A stretch of DNA of 64,000 nt from NCBI GenBank assembly GCA_026692665.1, contig JAPLOF010000054.1:106735-170734 (forward strand). Reading direction: 5' to 3'. Shown here piece after piece: positions 1 to 8,134 of this stretch (position 1 is its first letter; each line of letters starts with the position of its first letter). The position numbers and the translations under genes were made by a program. The notes beneath the pieces are model-generated. The model worked only from the letters and a program-made list of their open reading frames with translations, was not told where the DNA came from and did not search any database. This stretch comes from Planctomycetota bacterium (GTDB lineage Bacteria > Planctomycetota > UBA1135 > GCA-002686595).

Positions 1-221
1 CCCGTCCCCACCACGTGGACGTGGTGGTCGACGGCCGGATCCGCGCGGAAGTCGGACAGGGCCGACTCGACCAGCGTCCGTGCTCCCGGCGAAAGCGGCG
101 CGAGATCCTCGGGCGTGTCCGACGGACTCCCGACCGCCACCCGGAACGCCAGGACCGCGGCGGATCCGAGGAGGAGCAGGGTCCCGATCAGGGCCAGGGA
201 CCAGCGAAAACGGCGGCTCAT
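1..221 (-). CDS. Exported or membrane-anchored amidohydrolase-like protein, N-terminal fragment
   Basis: Only the first 73 codons are in the window; the gene runs off the left edge. The ATG at 219-221 opens a peptide with two arginines and then a hydrophobic stretch (SLALIGTLLLLGSAAVLAF), which looks like a signal peptide or signal anchor. Near the edge the peptide reads VDHHVHVVG. The H-x-H-x-x-G pattern is typical of the first metal-binding strand of TIM-barrel amidohydrolases, so an exported metal-dependent hydrolase is plausible. The gene is divergent from the DUF1579 lipoprotein, with a shared 179-base intergenic region. The family call rests on one short motif. The fragment was too short for the ORF track. 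Confidence 0.5.
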   Translation of the reverse strand, partial: MSRRFRWSLALIGTLLLLGSAAVLAFRVAVGSPSDTPEDLAPLSPGARTLVESALSDFRADPAVDHHVHVVGT

Positions 222-400
222 GGGACGGGAGTCTAGGCTGCCTGCCCGTGCCGCCCGCGCACCGCTCGAGCCCTTGGGTTCCGGGTCCGGGCGCGTCTTG
301 CACCGGCGGGCCGGCCACCCGATCCTGACCGCTGGGTCGAGAGATCCTCGGACGCCGTCGGCGCCGCGCGCTCGCACCCCCCCTCATCCCGGAGACCCCC

Positions 401-991
401 ATGAAGACTCTGATCCTGGCCGCACTCGCGGCCGCCCCCCTGTTCGCCAGCTGCTCCTCGACGAAGAACAGCGCACCCGCCATGACGCCCGAGCAGCAGC
501 AGGCCGCCTGGACGGCCTACATGACGCCCGGCGCGAACCACAAGCTGCTCGAGCCGATGGTCGGCGTCTTCCACACCGTCGTGAAGAGCCGCATATCGGC
601 CGACGCGCCCTGGACCGAGAGCACGGGCACCTGCGAGAACCGCTGGATCCTCGACGGCCGGTTCCTGGAGACGAAGTTCCACGGGAACATGATGGGCCAG
701 CCCTTCGAGGGTCGCGGCCTGACCGGCTACGACAACTCGTCGCAGGATTTCGTCGGCTCCTGGACCGACAACATGAGCACGGGCCTCGCTCCGATCAGCC
801 ACGGGAAGGCGGACGCGACCGGCAAGGTGCTCACCCTCCTGCGCGAGATGAAGGACCCGATCACCGGCCAGTGGACGAAGATGCGCGACGTGACCAGGAT
901 CCAGGGCCCGAACGCGCACCAGATGGAGAGCTACTGTCAGCAGGGCGAGGCGCCCGAGTTCCTGATGATGACCCTCCAGTTCAGCCGCTGA
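401..991 (+). CDS. DUF1579 family lipoprotein
   Basis: The 196-residue protein begins MKTLILAALAAAPLFASC, a type II signal peptide with a lipobox-like FASC, so the mature protein should be lipid-anchored. The rest matches the DUF1579 pattern as I remember it: a short helix (TPEQQQAAWTAYMTPG), then a beta-rich barrel with ENRWILDGRFLETKF, GYDNSSQDFVGSWTDNMSTG and a C-terminal strand. The biochemical role of DUF1579 is unknown; the fold resembles small ligand-binding beta barrels. The next gene starts about 150 bases downstream on the same strand without overlap. Confidence 0.75.
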   Translation: MKTLILAALAAAPLFASCSSTKNSAPAMTPEQQQAAWTAYMTPGANHKLLEPMVGVFHTVVKSRISADAPWTESTGTCENRWILDGRFLETKFHGNMMGQPFEGRGLTGYDNSSQDFVGSWTDNMSTGLAPISHGKADATGKVLTLLREMKDPITGQWTKMRDVTRIQGPNAHQMESYCQQGEAPEFLMMTLQFSR

Positions 992-1138
992 TCGAGAGCG
1001 CCGCGCGGAATCACGCGCGGCGCCGGAAGGTCGAGGGGGTCGCACTCGCGGTCTGGATTGCCCCGGATTTCGCCGGGCATCCGGACCCGGTCGCCCCCCA
1101 GTCCATTCGCCTCGCCGCCGCCCCACCCACACGACGAC

Positions 1139-2461
1139 TTGGAACCGCAGAAACTCTCGAGCCTCGACGCGACGCTCCTCGTCGTCGGCGGCATCGTCGG
1201 TGTCGGGATCTTCTACAACCCCTCGCGGATCGCGGCCGCGGTGCCGGATCCGGGGTGGTACCTCGCGCTGTGGGTCTTCGGCGCGATCGTCGCGGTGCAC
1301 GCGGCGCTCGTCTTCGCCGAGCTCGGCGCGGCGTTCCCGAAGGCCGGCGGCTGGTACGTCTTCCTGCGCGAGGCGTTCGGCCCCTTCCCGGCCTTCCTGT
1401 TCGCCTTCGTCGTGCTGGGCGTCGTCGCCACGGGCGCCAGCGCCGTCATGATGCAGATCTGCGTCCAGAACCTCGCCGGGCTCGTGCCGGGGGTCGGCCC
1501 GCCGGACACCGTCTCCGGCCGTGTCGCGGGCGCCGGGATCCTCGTCGCCGTGACGGCGCTCGCCCTGCTCGGCGTGAAGGCCGGCGCCCTCCTCCAGAAT
1601 GCCTGCACGCTGGTGAAGCTCGCCGCGATCGCGGCACTCGCCGCCGGCGCCTGGCTCGTGTTCCGCCCGGGGGAGGTCGTCCTGGCCCCTCCGCCGCCGA
1701 TCCCGGAGGGCGGGCTCGCGGCCGGCGCGATTCGGGCGCTGCTGCCCATCTTCTTCGCGTACGGGGGCTGGCAGATGGTGTGCTATGTCGCGCCGCAGGT
1801 GCGAGACCCCGCCCGCACCCTGCCGCGTGCCATCCTGATCGGCGTCGCGATCGTCACGGCCGCCTACCTGGCGATCAACGTGGGCTACCTGCGCGTCGTC
1901 GGACTCGGCGGCCTGGCCGCCGACCCGTCGTTCGCCGGCGAGGTGGCGCGCCGGACGCTCGGGTCCACGGGCGGCGAGATCCTGCGCGCCGCCATGGGCA
2001 TTTCGGCTCTCGGCGTGTGCGTGGTCACGATCCTGACGAGCCCCTGGCTCTTCGTCGCGATGGCGAAGGAAGGCCTCTTCTTCGAGCGTTTCGGGCGTCT
2101 GCACCCCCGGACCGGCGCGCCCGTGGCGGCGCTCGTCGTCCAACTCGTCCTCGCGCTCGCCTACTGGATCTGGGGCGGCGCGGAGCTCCTGGTCGACTCG
2201 GTCGTGTTCGTCGAGTGGATCTTCCACGGGCTCGTCGCCGTCGCGCTGCTGCGGCTCCGCGCGCGCCCCGGCATCCTCTGGCCCTTCCGCTCGCGATTCG
2301 GTGCCTGGGCGGCCTGCGTCTACCTCGCGACGGCGTTCGCGGTCGTGGCGGGCAATCTGGCCCAGGCCAACCTGCGCGCCGTGGCGATCGGCGGATCGGT
2401 CCTGGCTCTGGGGGCACTCGCCTACCGTCCCTGGCGGGCACTGGTCGCGGCGGACCGCTGA
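1139..2461 (+). CDS. APC-superfamily amino acid permease
   Basis: This is a polytopic inner-membrane transporter with about 12 hydrophobic segments. The first segment carries GGIVGVGIF, the glycine-rich unwound-helix signature of the amino acid/polyamine/organocation family that binds the substrate backbone. The ORF track starts at 1058 (a TTG), but the first 27 codons there give a proline- and serine-rich peptide unlike any permease. An in-frame TTG at 1139 gives LEPQKLSSLDATLLVVGG, a normal family N-terminus, giving 440 residues. Neither start has a convincing Shine-Dalgarno sequence. Substrate cannot be read from sequence; a proton- or sodium-coupled amino acid importer or exchanger is likely. 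Confidence 0.8.
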   Translation: MEPQKLSSLDATLLVVGGIVGVGIFYNPSRIAAAVPDPGWYLALWVFGAIVAVHAALVFAELGAAFPKAGGWYVFLREAFGPFPAFLFAFVVLGVVATGASAVMMQICVQNLAGLVPGVGPPDTVSGRVAGAGILVAVTALALLGVKAGALLQNACTLVKLAAIAALAAGAWLVFRPGEVVLAPPPPIPEGGLAAGAIRALLPIFFAYGGWQMVCYVAPQVRDPARTLPRAILIGVAIVTAAYLAINVGYLRVVGLGGLAADPSFAGEVARRTLGSTGGEILRAAMGISALGVCVVTILTSPWLFVAMAKEGLFFERFGRLHPRTGAPVAALVVQLVLALAYWIWGGAELLVDSVVFVEWIFHGLVAVALLRLRARPGILWPFRSRFGAWAACVYLATAFAVVAGNLAQANLRAVAIGGSVLALGALAYRPWRALVAADR

Positions 2462-3389
2462 GTCGATCTCCTCACGCCCCCCTTCCGTCGGCCTCTCCGA
2501 AGTGCGTTCGCGGTCGTCGCCGAGCCCGGGGACCCCATCCCGTTCGGCGAACGCGAGCACCTCGAAGTCTCCGCCGGCGGCCGTGGACGAGGAAGGACTC
2601 CGTGGTCCGAGGATCTCGAAGGAGCGGGCCGCGGGTGTCGCGGCGGCCGAGGGAAGTGGGCAGGTCCTCCCCGCGGACTCGGCCCTCACGGTTCCGCCAG
2701 CGTCACGCGGCGGGTTCACATCGCCCGGGCCCCGACCCGAGGTGCGGAAGAACCGCGGGCCGCGCGCTCCCCCGCGGCGGGAGGGCGCTCCGTGTGGAGA
2801 CCTCGTGGAAAGATCGAAAACCCCGGGGATTGTGAGGCATCGGAGCGGTCACCGGGAGATGGAGTGGACGAACCGAGCGCCACGGATGGAAACGCCGGAG
2901 GGTCTGGAGGGAACCCGACGGCCCGCCACGCCGACACGCGACGGTTCGGGCCCGCCGGACCGCGCGAACTCCCCCGGCGTCGGTCGAGCGCGGACGTTCT
3001 CCGTCGCGCAACTCTTGAAGGAGATGGAAAGAATCCTCGAAGTCCTCCTTCAATCGATCGCTCGACCTCGGTAGAAGGACCTACGTACTCATGGCCATCC
3101 GCCCGGCCTCCCCCCTCTGCTCGATCGATCACGGCTCGGCCGTGCTCGCGGGCCCGGGCGTCGAAGACCCGTTCCCAGTTCGCTGCATGCCGCGTGCAGG
3201 CAGCGAATGGGTGCGCACGGTGCTGACTCAAGCTCGCAACGCACTGGCTCTGCCGATGCGTGACGAACCTGAGTCGGTGCCGCCAAGTCCGCACGCGAGC
3301 CGCGCGCTCGCGTCTGGTCGCCGTTCGTATCTCCCCCAACTCGGCGCGCGTCCGGCAGACGGACGACGCGGCCTGAGGAAGTTTTTCTG
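2462..3389 (+). other. Long intergenic/leader region upstream of kamA
   Basis: These 928 bases have no convincing gene. Several ORFs cross the region on both strands (for example 2703-3053 minus, 2792-3226 plus, 3091-3390 plus), but their translations are arginine-, proline- and serine-rich with no domain or membrane logic. The stretch around 2810-2850 and 3010-3060 is locally less GC-rich than the genes. It contains one good inverted repeat at 3015-3053. The ORF 3091-3390 ends in a TGATG overlap with the kamA start, so a translated leader is possible but unproven. The length suggests a promoter and a long 5' leader for the kamA operon. Confidence 0.45.
3015..3053 (+). promoter_or_regulatory. 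Inverted repeat in the kamA leader
   Basis: TTGAAGGAG at 3015-3023 and CTCCTTCAA at 3045-3053 are perfect 9-base complements around a 21-base loop. No U-run follows, so it is not a standard intrinsic terminator. The left arm contains AAGGAG, a Shine-Dalgarno-like sequence that pairing would hide. A role in control of the downstream operon is speculation. Confidence 0.3.
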
Positions 3390-4988
3390 ATGCAACCTAC
3401 CGCTCCCGCGGCCGCCCCCTCGGCCGTCGAGTCGCAGCGTTCCTCTTCCCTCCCCCCGGTCGGCCAGCTCGATGCTGGCAGGCCTCTCTCCGGACGCGAA
3501 CGGTTCTTCCCGGAAGCGACCGATGCCCAGTGGAACGACTGGCGTTGGCAGTTCCGGAACCGCGTCACGACCGTGGACGAACTCGTGAAGCTCGTGCCGA
3601 AGCTCGCGCCCCAGGCCGAGATGCAGCGCGAGATCCTGCGCGACTTCCGGATGGGGATCCCGCCCTACTACATGGCGCTGATCGATCCCGACGACCTCGA
3701 GGATCCGATCCTGAAGCACGCGGCGCCGCTGCACGGCGAGTACGCGTTCCGCGACGTCGGCGAGGAGGACCCGCTCGGCGAGGAGCAGTACTCGCCGGTC
3801 CCGGGCATCACGCACCGCTACCCGGATCGCGTGCTGATGGTGATCAGCAACTCCTGCGCGATCTACTGCCGCTACTGCACGCGCAAGCGGATCATGTACG
3901 AGGACGCCGTCCCCGACGTCGAGATCGACCGCATGGTCGACTACATCGCGCGGACGCCGGCCGTCCGCGACGTGATCGTGTCGGGCGGCGACCCGCTCAC
4001 GTACGGGACGAAGAAGCTCGAGAGCATCCTGGCCAAGCTGCGCGCGGTGCCGCACCTCGAGATCATCCGGATCGGCACCCGGGTGCCGGTTTCGCTGCCC
4101 CAGCGCGTCGACGACGAGCTCGTCGAGATGCTCCAGAAGTACCACCCGCTCTGGATCAACGTGCACTTCAACCACCCGCGCGAGCTGACGCCGGAGGCCG
4201 CGGCGGCCTGCGACAAGCTGTCGCGCGCCGGGATCCCGCTGAACAACCAGTCGGTGCTCTTGAAGGGCATCAACGACGACGTCGGGATCATGCGCCAGCT
4301 CGTGACGGGCCTCATGAAGATCCGCGTGCGCCCCTACTACCTGTACCAGTGCGACCCCGTGCGCGGCGCGGAGCACTTCCGCACCCCGATCTCGAAGGGC
4401 ATCGAGATCATCGAGGGCCTGCGCGGCCACGTTTCCGGCCTCGCGATCCCGACGTACGTCATCGACGGTCCGGGCGGTGGCGGCAAGATCCCGGTGCAGC
4501 CGCAGTACCTGCTGAACTACGACCCGCTGCGCAAGAAGGCGCTCCTGCGCAACTTCCAGAACCGCGTGTTCGAGTACAGCGAGCCGGACGCCGCGCAAGC
4601 GCATTCGGGCGAGCTGCGCCCGATGCGCCCGTCGCAGGCGGTCCCGAACGCGAACGGCGCGGGGCACACCGACGGCAAGAAGACCTCGAACGGCAGCGCG
4701 CCCGCGAACGGCAACGGGAACGGCAACGGGAACGGTCACGCGACCCCGAACGGCAACGGCACGGCCAAGAAGACGCGCGTCCGCGCCGACGGGCAACCGG
4801 TCGTCGGGAAGAGCGGCTGGGTCCACCGTGGGCACTCGCGCGAGGAGCGCCTGCAGAACGCAGCCGGCGACGGGACGCGCAACGCGGCCGAGAAGCGCTC
4901 GACGGCGACTCCGCCGCCGGCGCTCGACGGGGCGCCGGCGACGGCTCGTCCGGCCGCGCCGCGCACCCGCAACGCTCCCGGTACGTGA
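3390..4988 (+). CDS. kamA: L-lysine 2,3-aminomutase (radical SAM/PLP enzyme) with a low-complexity C-terminal tail
   Basis: The enzyme converts L-alpha-lysine to L-beta-lysine using S-adenosylmethionine, a 4Fe-4S cluster and PLP. The cluster motif CAIYCRYC gives C156, C160 and C163. The PLP lysine lies in PGGGGK (K366). The two aspartates that bind the lysine epsilon-amino group in the clostridial enzyme (D293 and D330, PLP lysine K337) correspond to D322 and D359 here, with spacing to each other and to the PLP lysine matching exactly, which supports true lysine specificity. The catalytic core ends near residue 400, about the usual length of the enzyme. A further ~130 residues are Asn/Gly-rich and then basic and Pro/Ala-rich, probably disordered. 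GAGGAA eight bases before the ATG is a good ribosome binding site. It is the first gene of a five-gene operon. Confidence 0.93.
   Translation: MQPTAPAAAPSAVESQRSSSLPPVGQLDAGRPLSGRERFFPEATDAQWNDWRWQFRNRVTTVDELVKLVPKLAPQAEMQREILRDFRMGIPPYYMALIDPDDLEDPILKHAAPLHGEYAFRDVGEEDPLGEEQYSPVPGITHRYPDRVLMVISNSCAIYCRYCTRKRIMYEDAVPDVEIDRMVDYIARTPAVRDVIVSGGDPLTYGTKKLESILAKLRAVPHLEIIRIGTRVPVSLPQRVDDELVEMLQKYHPLWINVHFNHPRELTPEAAAACDKLSRAGIPLNNQSVLLKGINDDVGIMRQLVTGLMKIRVRPYYLYQCDPVRGAEHFRTPISKGIEIIEGLRGHVSGLAIPTYVIDGPGGGGKIPVQPQYLLNYDPLRKKALLRNFQNRVFEYSEPDAAQAHSGELRPMRPSQAVPNANGAGHTDGKKTSNGSAPANGNGNGNGNGHATPNGNGTAKKTRVRADGQPVVGKSGWVHRGHSREERLQNAAGDGTRNAAEKRSTATPPPALDGAPATARPAAPRTRNAPGT
4706..4735 (+). repeat. 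Hexanucleotide tandem repeat encoding an Asn-Gly tract
   Basis: Five consecutive hexamers alternate GAACGG and CAACGG and encode NGNGNG-type sequence in the kamA tail; similar units recur at 4748-4759. The tract could vary in length by slippage without shifting the frame. Confidence 0.8.
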
Positions 4989-4998
4989 CGGTCCGCCC

Positions 4999-5994
4999 GT
5001 GCGCATCGGCATCGCGTTCGACCTGAAGTCGGACCAGACGGCACGCGCGGGCGGCCCCGACGACCTGCTCGAGGAGTACGACTCCGAGGAGACGGTCGAG
5101 GCGCTGGCCGCCGCGCTGCGTGAGCGCGGCCACGCGCCCCTGCTCCTCGGCGGAGGCCGGGGCTTCGTGGAGCGCGTCCTCGCGAACCCGCCCGATCTCG
5201 TCTTCACCATCGCGGAAGGCTCCGGGAGCCGCTCGCGGGAAGCGCACGTGCCGGCCGTGTGCGAGATGCTCCGCATCCCGTGCACGCACTCCGATCCGCT
5301 CACCCTGGCGGTGACGCTGGACAAGGCGGCCGCGAAGAAGCTCGTGGCGGCCGACGGCGTCGCGACGCCGCGCTTCACGGTGGTCGAGGACGAGGATTCC
5401 GCCGCGCGGCTCGAATTCGAGCTGCCCGCGATCGTGAAGCCGAACCAGGAAGGTTCGAGCATGGGCGTGCGCCTGACGTCCCGCGTCCGGACGCTCGAGG
5501 AGCTGCGCCGCGAAACCCTGCGCGTCGTGCGCGACTACGGCGAGCCCGCGCTCGTCGAGGAGTACGTCTCGGGGACCGAGATGACGATCGGGATCCTGGG
5601 CACCGGGAAGGACGCGCGGGTGATCGGCGCGATGGAGATCGCGCCGCGGATCGCCAAACCCGAGGAGTTCGTCTACTCGCTCGAGGTCAAGCGCGACTGG
5701 GAGCGCCAGGTCGAGTACCACGTGCCGCCGCGCGTGCCGCCCGCGACGCTGCGTGCCGCGGAACACTGCGCCCTCGCGGCCTACCGCGCGCTCGGTTGTC
5801 GCGACATCGCGCGCGTGGACGTGCGCCTCGATGCACGAGGGACGCCCAAGTTCCTCGAGGCAAACCCCCTGCCGGGCATGAACCCGCGCACGGGCGACCT
5901 GTGCATCCTGAGCACCCGCAGCGGTCTCGGCTACGTCGATCTCGTGGACCGCATCGTCGTGAGCGCGCTCTCGCGGCAAGCGCGCCGCACATGA
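4999..5994 (+). CDS. ATP-grasp ligase, D-Ala-D-Ala ligase family (first of a tandem pair)
   Basis: The predicted 331-residue protein is an ATP-grasp carboxylate-amine ligase. The GTG at 4999, ten bases after the kamA stop, gives MRIGIAFDLKSD, the normal start of the family; the ORF track extends upstream through kamA only because no stop intervenes. Recognisable parts are REAHVPAVCEMLRIPCTHSD (N-terminal domain), AIVKPNQEGSSMGV (ATP-binding loop), ALVEEYVSGTEMTIGILG, and the metal/ligand loop FLEANPLPGMNPRTG. The position between a beta-lysine-forming enzyme and a second ligase argues against ordinary cell-wall Ddl and for ligation of beta-lysine or another amino acid. The exact substrates are unknown. 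Confidence 0.8.
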   Translation: MRIGIAFDLKSDQTARAGGPDDLLEEYDSEETVEALAAALRERGHAPLLLGGGRGFVERVLANPPDLVFTIAEGSGSRSREAHVPAVCEMLRIPCTHSDPLTLAVTLDKAAAKKLVAADGVATPRFTVVEDEDSAARLEFELPAIVKPNQEGSSMGVRLTSRVRTLEELRRETLRVVRDYGEPALVEEYVSGTEMTIGILGTGKDARVIGAMEIAPRIAKPEEFVYSLEVKRDWERQVEYHVPPRVPPATLRAAEHCALAAYRALGCRDIARVDVRLDARGTPKFLEANPLPGMNPRTGDLCILSTRSGLGYVDLVDRIVVSALSRQARRT

Positions 5995-7016
5995 GCCTGC
6001 GGATCGCGCTGCTCGAAACCCGCGACGAAGGTCTCGCGGGAGGTGACGATCGCGACGCCATCGCCGTGCGCGCGGCGGAAGGAGCGGCCCTCGCGCTCGA
6101 GCGCGCCTGCCGCGCCAACGGCTGGAGCACCGTGCGCGTCGAGGCGCGCGCGGACGCCCCCGACGCCACGCTCGCCGAACTCGCGCGCGCGGAGGTCGAC
6201 GTCGTCTTCCAGCTCGTCGAGTCGCTGCGCGGCGAAGCGCGTTTCGAGGCGGCGGCCGCCTGGCTGCTCGAGTGGGCGCGCATCCCCTACACCGGCTCGG
6301 GACCGGTCGCGATCACGCTGGCGCTCGAGAAGCCGATTGCGCGGGCAGTCCTCCAGTCCCGTGGCGTCCCCATCCCGGAGGGCTTCGTGCTGGAGCACGC
6401 CGAGGCCGCGATCCCGATCTCGCTCGCAGGACGACGCTGGATCGTGAAGCCCGCGCGCGAGGACGCGAGCCACGGCATCGACGCCGGGAGCGTCGTCGAC
6501 GACGAATCGAGCCTGCGCGCGCGCGCCCAACACGTCCTCCGGACCTTCCGGCAACCCGCTCTCGTCGAGGAGTACGTGGACGGCCGCGAGTTCAACGTGG
6601 CCCTGCTCGGCTCCGGTCCGACGGCCGAGGTCCTGCCGTTGGGCGAGATCGACTACTCGCGCCTCGACCCGTCGCACCCGGCTGTCCTGACCTACGCCGC
6701 GAAGTGGGACGAGGCCTCCGTCGAGTACCATGCGACCCCGTCGATCGGCGCTCGCCCGATGGCGCGTGAGCTCGAGGAACGCATCCGCGCGACTGCACGT
6801 GCGGCGTATGCGGCGCTCGGCCTCGCGGGCTACGGTCGGGTGGACCTGCGCGTCTCCGCGCGCGGGGAGCCGTTCGTCATCGACGTGAACCCGAACCCCG
6901 ACCTCTCGCCCGACGCCGGCTTCCAGAAAGCGGCGGCGCGCGCCGGTCTCGACCATGCCCACACCGTCCGAAGGATCGTCGACGACGCGCTCAGGCGCGC
7001 AGGCGCGCTCGCGTGA
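5991..7016 (+). CDS. ATP-grasp ligase, D-Ala-D-Ala ligase-like (second of a tandem pair)
   Basis: The start ATG at 5991 overlaps the previous stop (ATGA), so the two ligases are translationally coupled. The 341-residue product has the same architecture as its neighbour but is clearly divergent: DVVFQLVESLRGEARFEAA replaces the usual glycine-rich N-terminal motif. It retains WIVKPAREDASHGID, ALVEEYVDGREFNVALLG and FVIDVNPNPDLSPDAGF, the last carrying the acidic and Asn residues that hold magnesium-ATP. This looks like an old tandem duplication in which each copy took a different acceptor. Together the two could build a short peptide or pseudo-peptide. The ORF track start at 5259 is inside the previous gene and is not used. 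Confidence 0.78.
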   Translation: MSLRIALLETRDEGLAGGDDRDAIAVRAAEGAALALERACRANGWSTVRVEARADAPDATLAELARAEVDVVFQLVESLRGEARFEAAAAWLLEWARIPYTGSGPVAITLALEKPIARAVLQSRGVPIPEGFVLEHAEAAIPISLAGRRWIVKPAREDASHGIDAGSVVDDESSLRARAQHVLRTFRQPALVEEYVDGREFNVALLGSGPTAEVLPLGEIDYSRLDPSHPAVLTYAAKWDEASVEYHATPSIGARPMARELEERIRATARAAYAALGLAGYGRVDLRVSARGEPFVIDVNPNPDLSPDAGFQKAAARAGLDHAHTVRRIVDDALRRAGALA

Positions 7017-7029
7017 GCCGCGCGCGGGC

Positions 7030-7494
7030 GTGCGCCTGCGCGATCTCGCCAGCGCCGACCGCGCGCCGATCGAGGCGCTGCTGCGCGCGACGAACGCGTT
7101 CACGGACGCCGAGGTGCTCGTCGCGCTCGAGCTCGTCGACGAGCCGCGCGAGAGCGGCTACCGATTCGTCGTCGCCGAAGTCGATGGACAGGTCGCCGGC
7201 TACGCCTGCTTCGGCGCGACGCCCTGCACGGTCGGCACCTACGACCTCTACTGGATCGCGGTCGATCCGGCGCGGCAGAACCTCGGCCTCGGCCGCGCGC
7301 TGCTCGACGCCGTCGAGAGCGCCGTGCGCGCCGAAGGCGGCCGCCTGCTCGTGATCGAGACCGCCTCGAAGCCCGAATACGCCGCGACGCGCGCCTTCTA
7401 CGAGCGCTGCGGTCTCGAACTGGCTGCGCGCATCGCGGACTTCTACGCGCGCGGCGACGACAAGCTCGTCTACTGCCGGAGATACGCCACGTGA
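7030..7494 (+). CDS. GNAT-family N-acetyltransferase
   Basis: This is a small acetyl-CoA-dependent N-acyltransferase. Visible GNAT features are the N-terminal strand VRLRDLASADRAPIEALL, the central YDLYWIAVDPARQNLGLGRALL (strand 4 and the acetyl-CoA pyrophosphate loop R-x-x-G-x-G) and the late YAATRAFYERCGLEL. I chose GTG 7030 (154 residues), 13 bases after the previous stop; ATG 6955 would give 179 residues with a poor, Ser/Arg-rich extension overlapping the ligase by 62 bases. In the known N-epsilon-acetyl-beta-lysine osmolyte pathway an acetyltransferase (AblB) follows the aminomutase (AblA), so beta-lysine or a beta-lysine peptide is a plausible substrate. This protein is much shorter than AblB. 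Confidence 0.8.
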   Translation: MRLRDLASADRAPIEALLRATNAFTDAEVLVALELVDEPRESGYRFVVAEVDGQVAGYACFGATPCTVGTYDLYWIAVDPARQNLGLGRALLDAVESAVRAEGGRLLVIETASKPEYAATRAFYERCGLELAARIADFYARGDDKLVYCRRYAT

Positions 7495-8048
7495 CGCCCC
7501 CCGAGACGACCGACAAGAAGTCCGCCGTGCACGTCGAGAACCTCGAGACCGCTCGGTTCGAGTGCGTGTTCCCGACCTGCGGCGGCGTGTGCTGCGCGAA
7601 CGGCCGGCCGCCGGTCGAGGAGGCGGAGTACGCGCGCATCCAGGAGAACCTCCCGAAGTTCCTGCCTCACCTCCGCCCGGAAGCGCGCGCGAAGATCGAG
7701 AAGGACGGCTTCGTGACGAAGCGCAAGAAGGAGGGCCTGAACGCGCTCGCCGTGTCGAAGGGCTGGTGCGTGTTCGCCAACGAGGGCTGCGTGCTGCACA
7801 AGGTCGGCGCGACCGAGGGCGACCGCTGGAAGTACAAGCCCTGGCGCTGCATCGCGTTCCCGCTCGAGCGCTCGAAGACCGGCAAGTGGCACGTACGCCA
7901 GTGGAAGCTGAAGGGCGAGGCCTGGGATCTCTTCTGCCTGAACCCGGAGGAGTCGCCCAAGAAGCCGACCGACTCGATCGCGGGCGAGATCGACTTCGTG
8001 AAGGAGCTCGAGGGCGGCCGCGAGAGCTGGCGGAAGCCCCGGGCCTGA
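7491..8048 (+). CDS. Cysteine-rich DUF3109/YkgJ-like metal-binding protein
   Basis: A GTG start overlaps the acetyltransferase stop (GTGA), giving 185 residues. The N-terminus has ECVFPTCGGVCCANGRPPV, with four cysteines in a C-x4-C-x3-CC pattern, and further cysteines follow in GWCVFANEGCVLH, WRCIAF and FCLNP. This resembles the YkgJ/DUF3109 families, annotated as putative zinc- or iron-chelating proteins. Its reaction is unknown. As the last coupled gene of the kamA operon it may hold a metal centre for a tailoring step, or help maintain an iron-sulfur cluster. Confidence 0.7.
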   Translation: MTPPETTDKKSAVHVENLETARFECVFPTCGGVCCANGRPPVEEAEYARIQENLPKFLPHLRPEARAKIEKDGFVTKRKKEGLNALAVSKGWCVFANEGCVLHKVGATEGDRWKYKPWRCIAFPLERSKTGKWHVRQWKLKGEAWDLFCLNPEESPKKPTDSIAGEIDFVKELEGGRESWRKPRA

Positions 8049-8134
8049 GAGACATTCGACGCCCTCCGGATCTGCGCGGGGCCGCCGACCCAGATTCCCT
8101 ACCGCGCTCCAAGCGCGCGACCGGCCCCCCATCC

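Noticed and set aside
115-2835. 906-codon plus-strand ORF, and 233-2719 minus-strand 828-codon ORF
   Set aside because: Both are frame shadows of the DUF1579 and APC permease genes; the products are Arg/Pro/Ala-rich with no membrane or domain pattern, as expected for antisense or off-frame reading of GC-rich DNA.
3091-3390. 99-codon ORF ending in a TGATG overlap with kamA
   Set aside because: The overlap is suggestive, but the product has no recognisable structure and the composition looks random; noted only as a possible leader peptide.
4999-7016. Tandem ATP-grasp genes as ordinary cell-wall ddl duplicates
   Set aside because: They sit in a kamA/GNAT operon rather than with mur genes, and the second copy lacks the usual N-terminal motif, so a cell-wall-only role is less likely, though not excluded.
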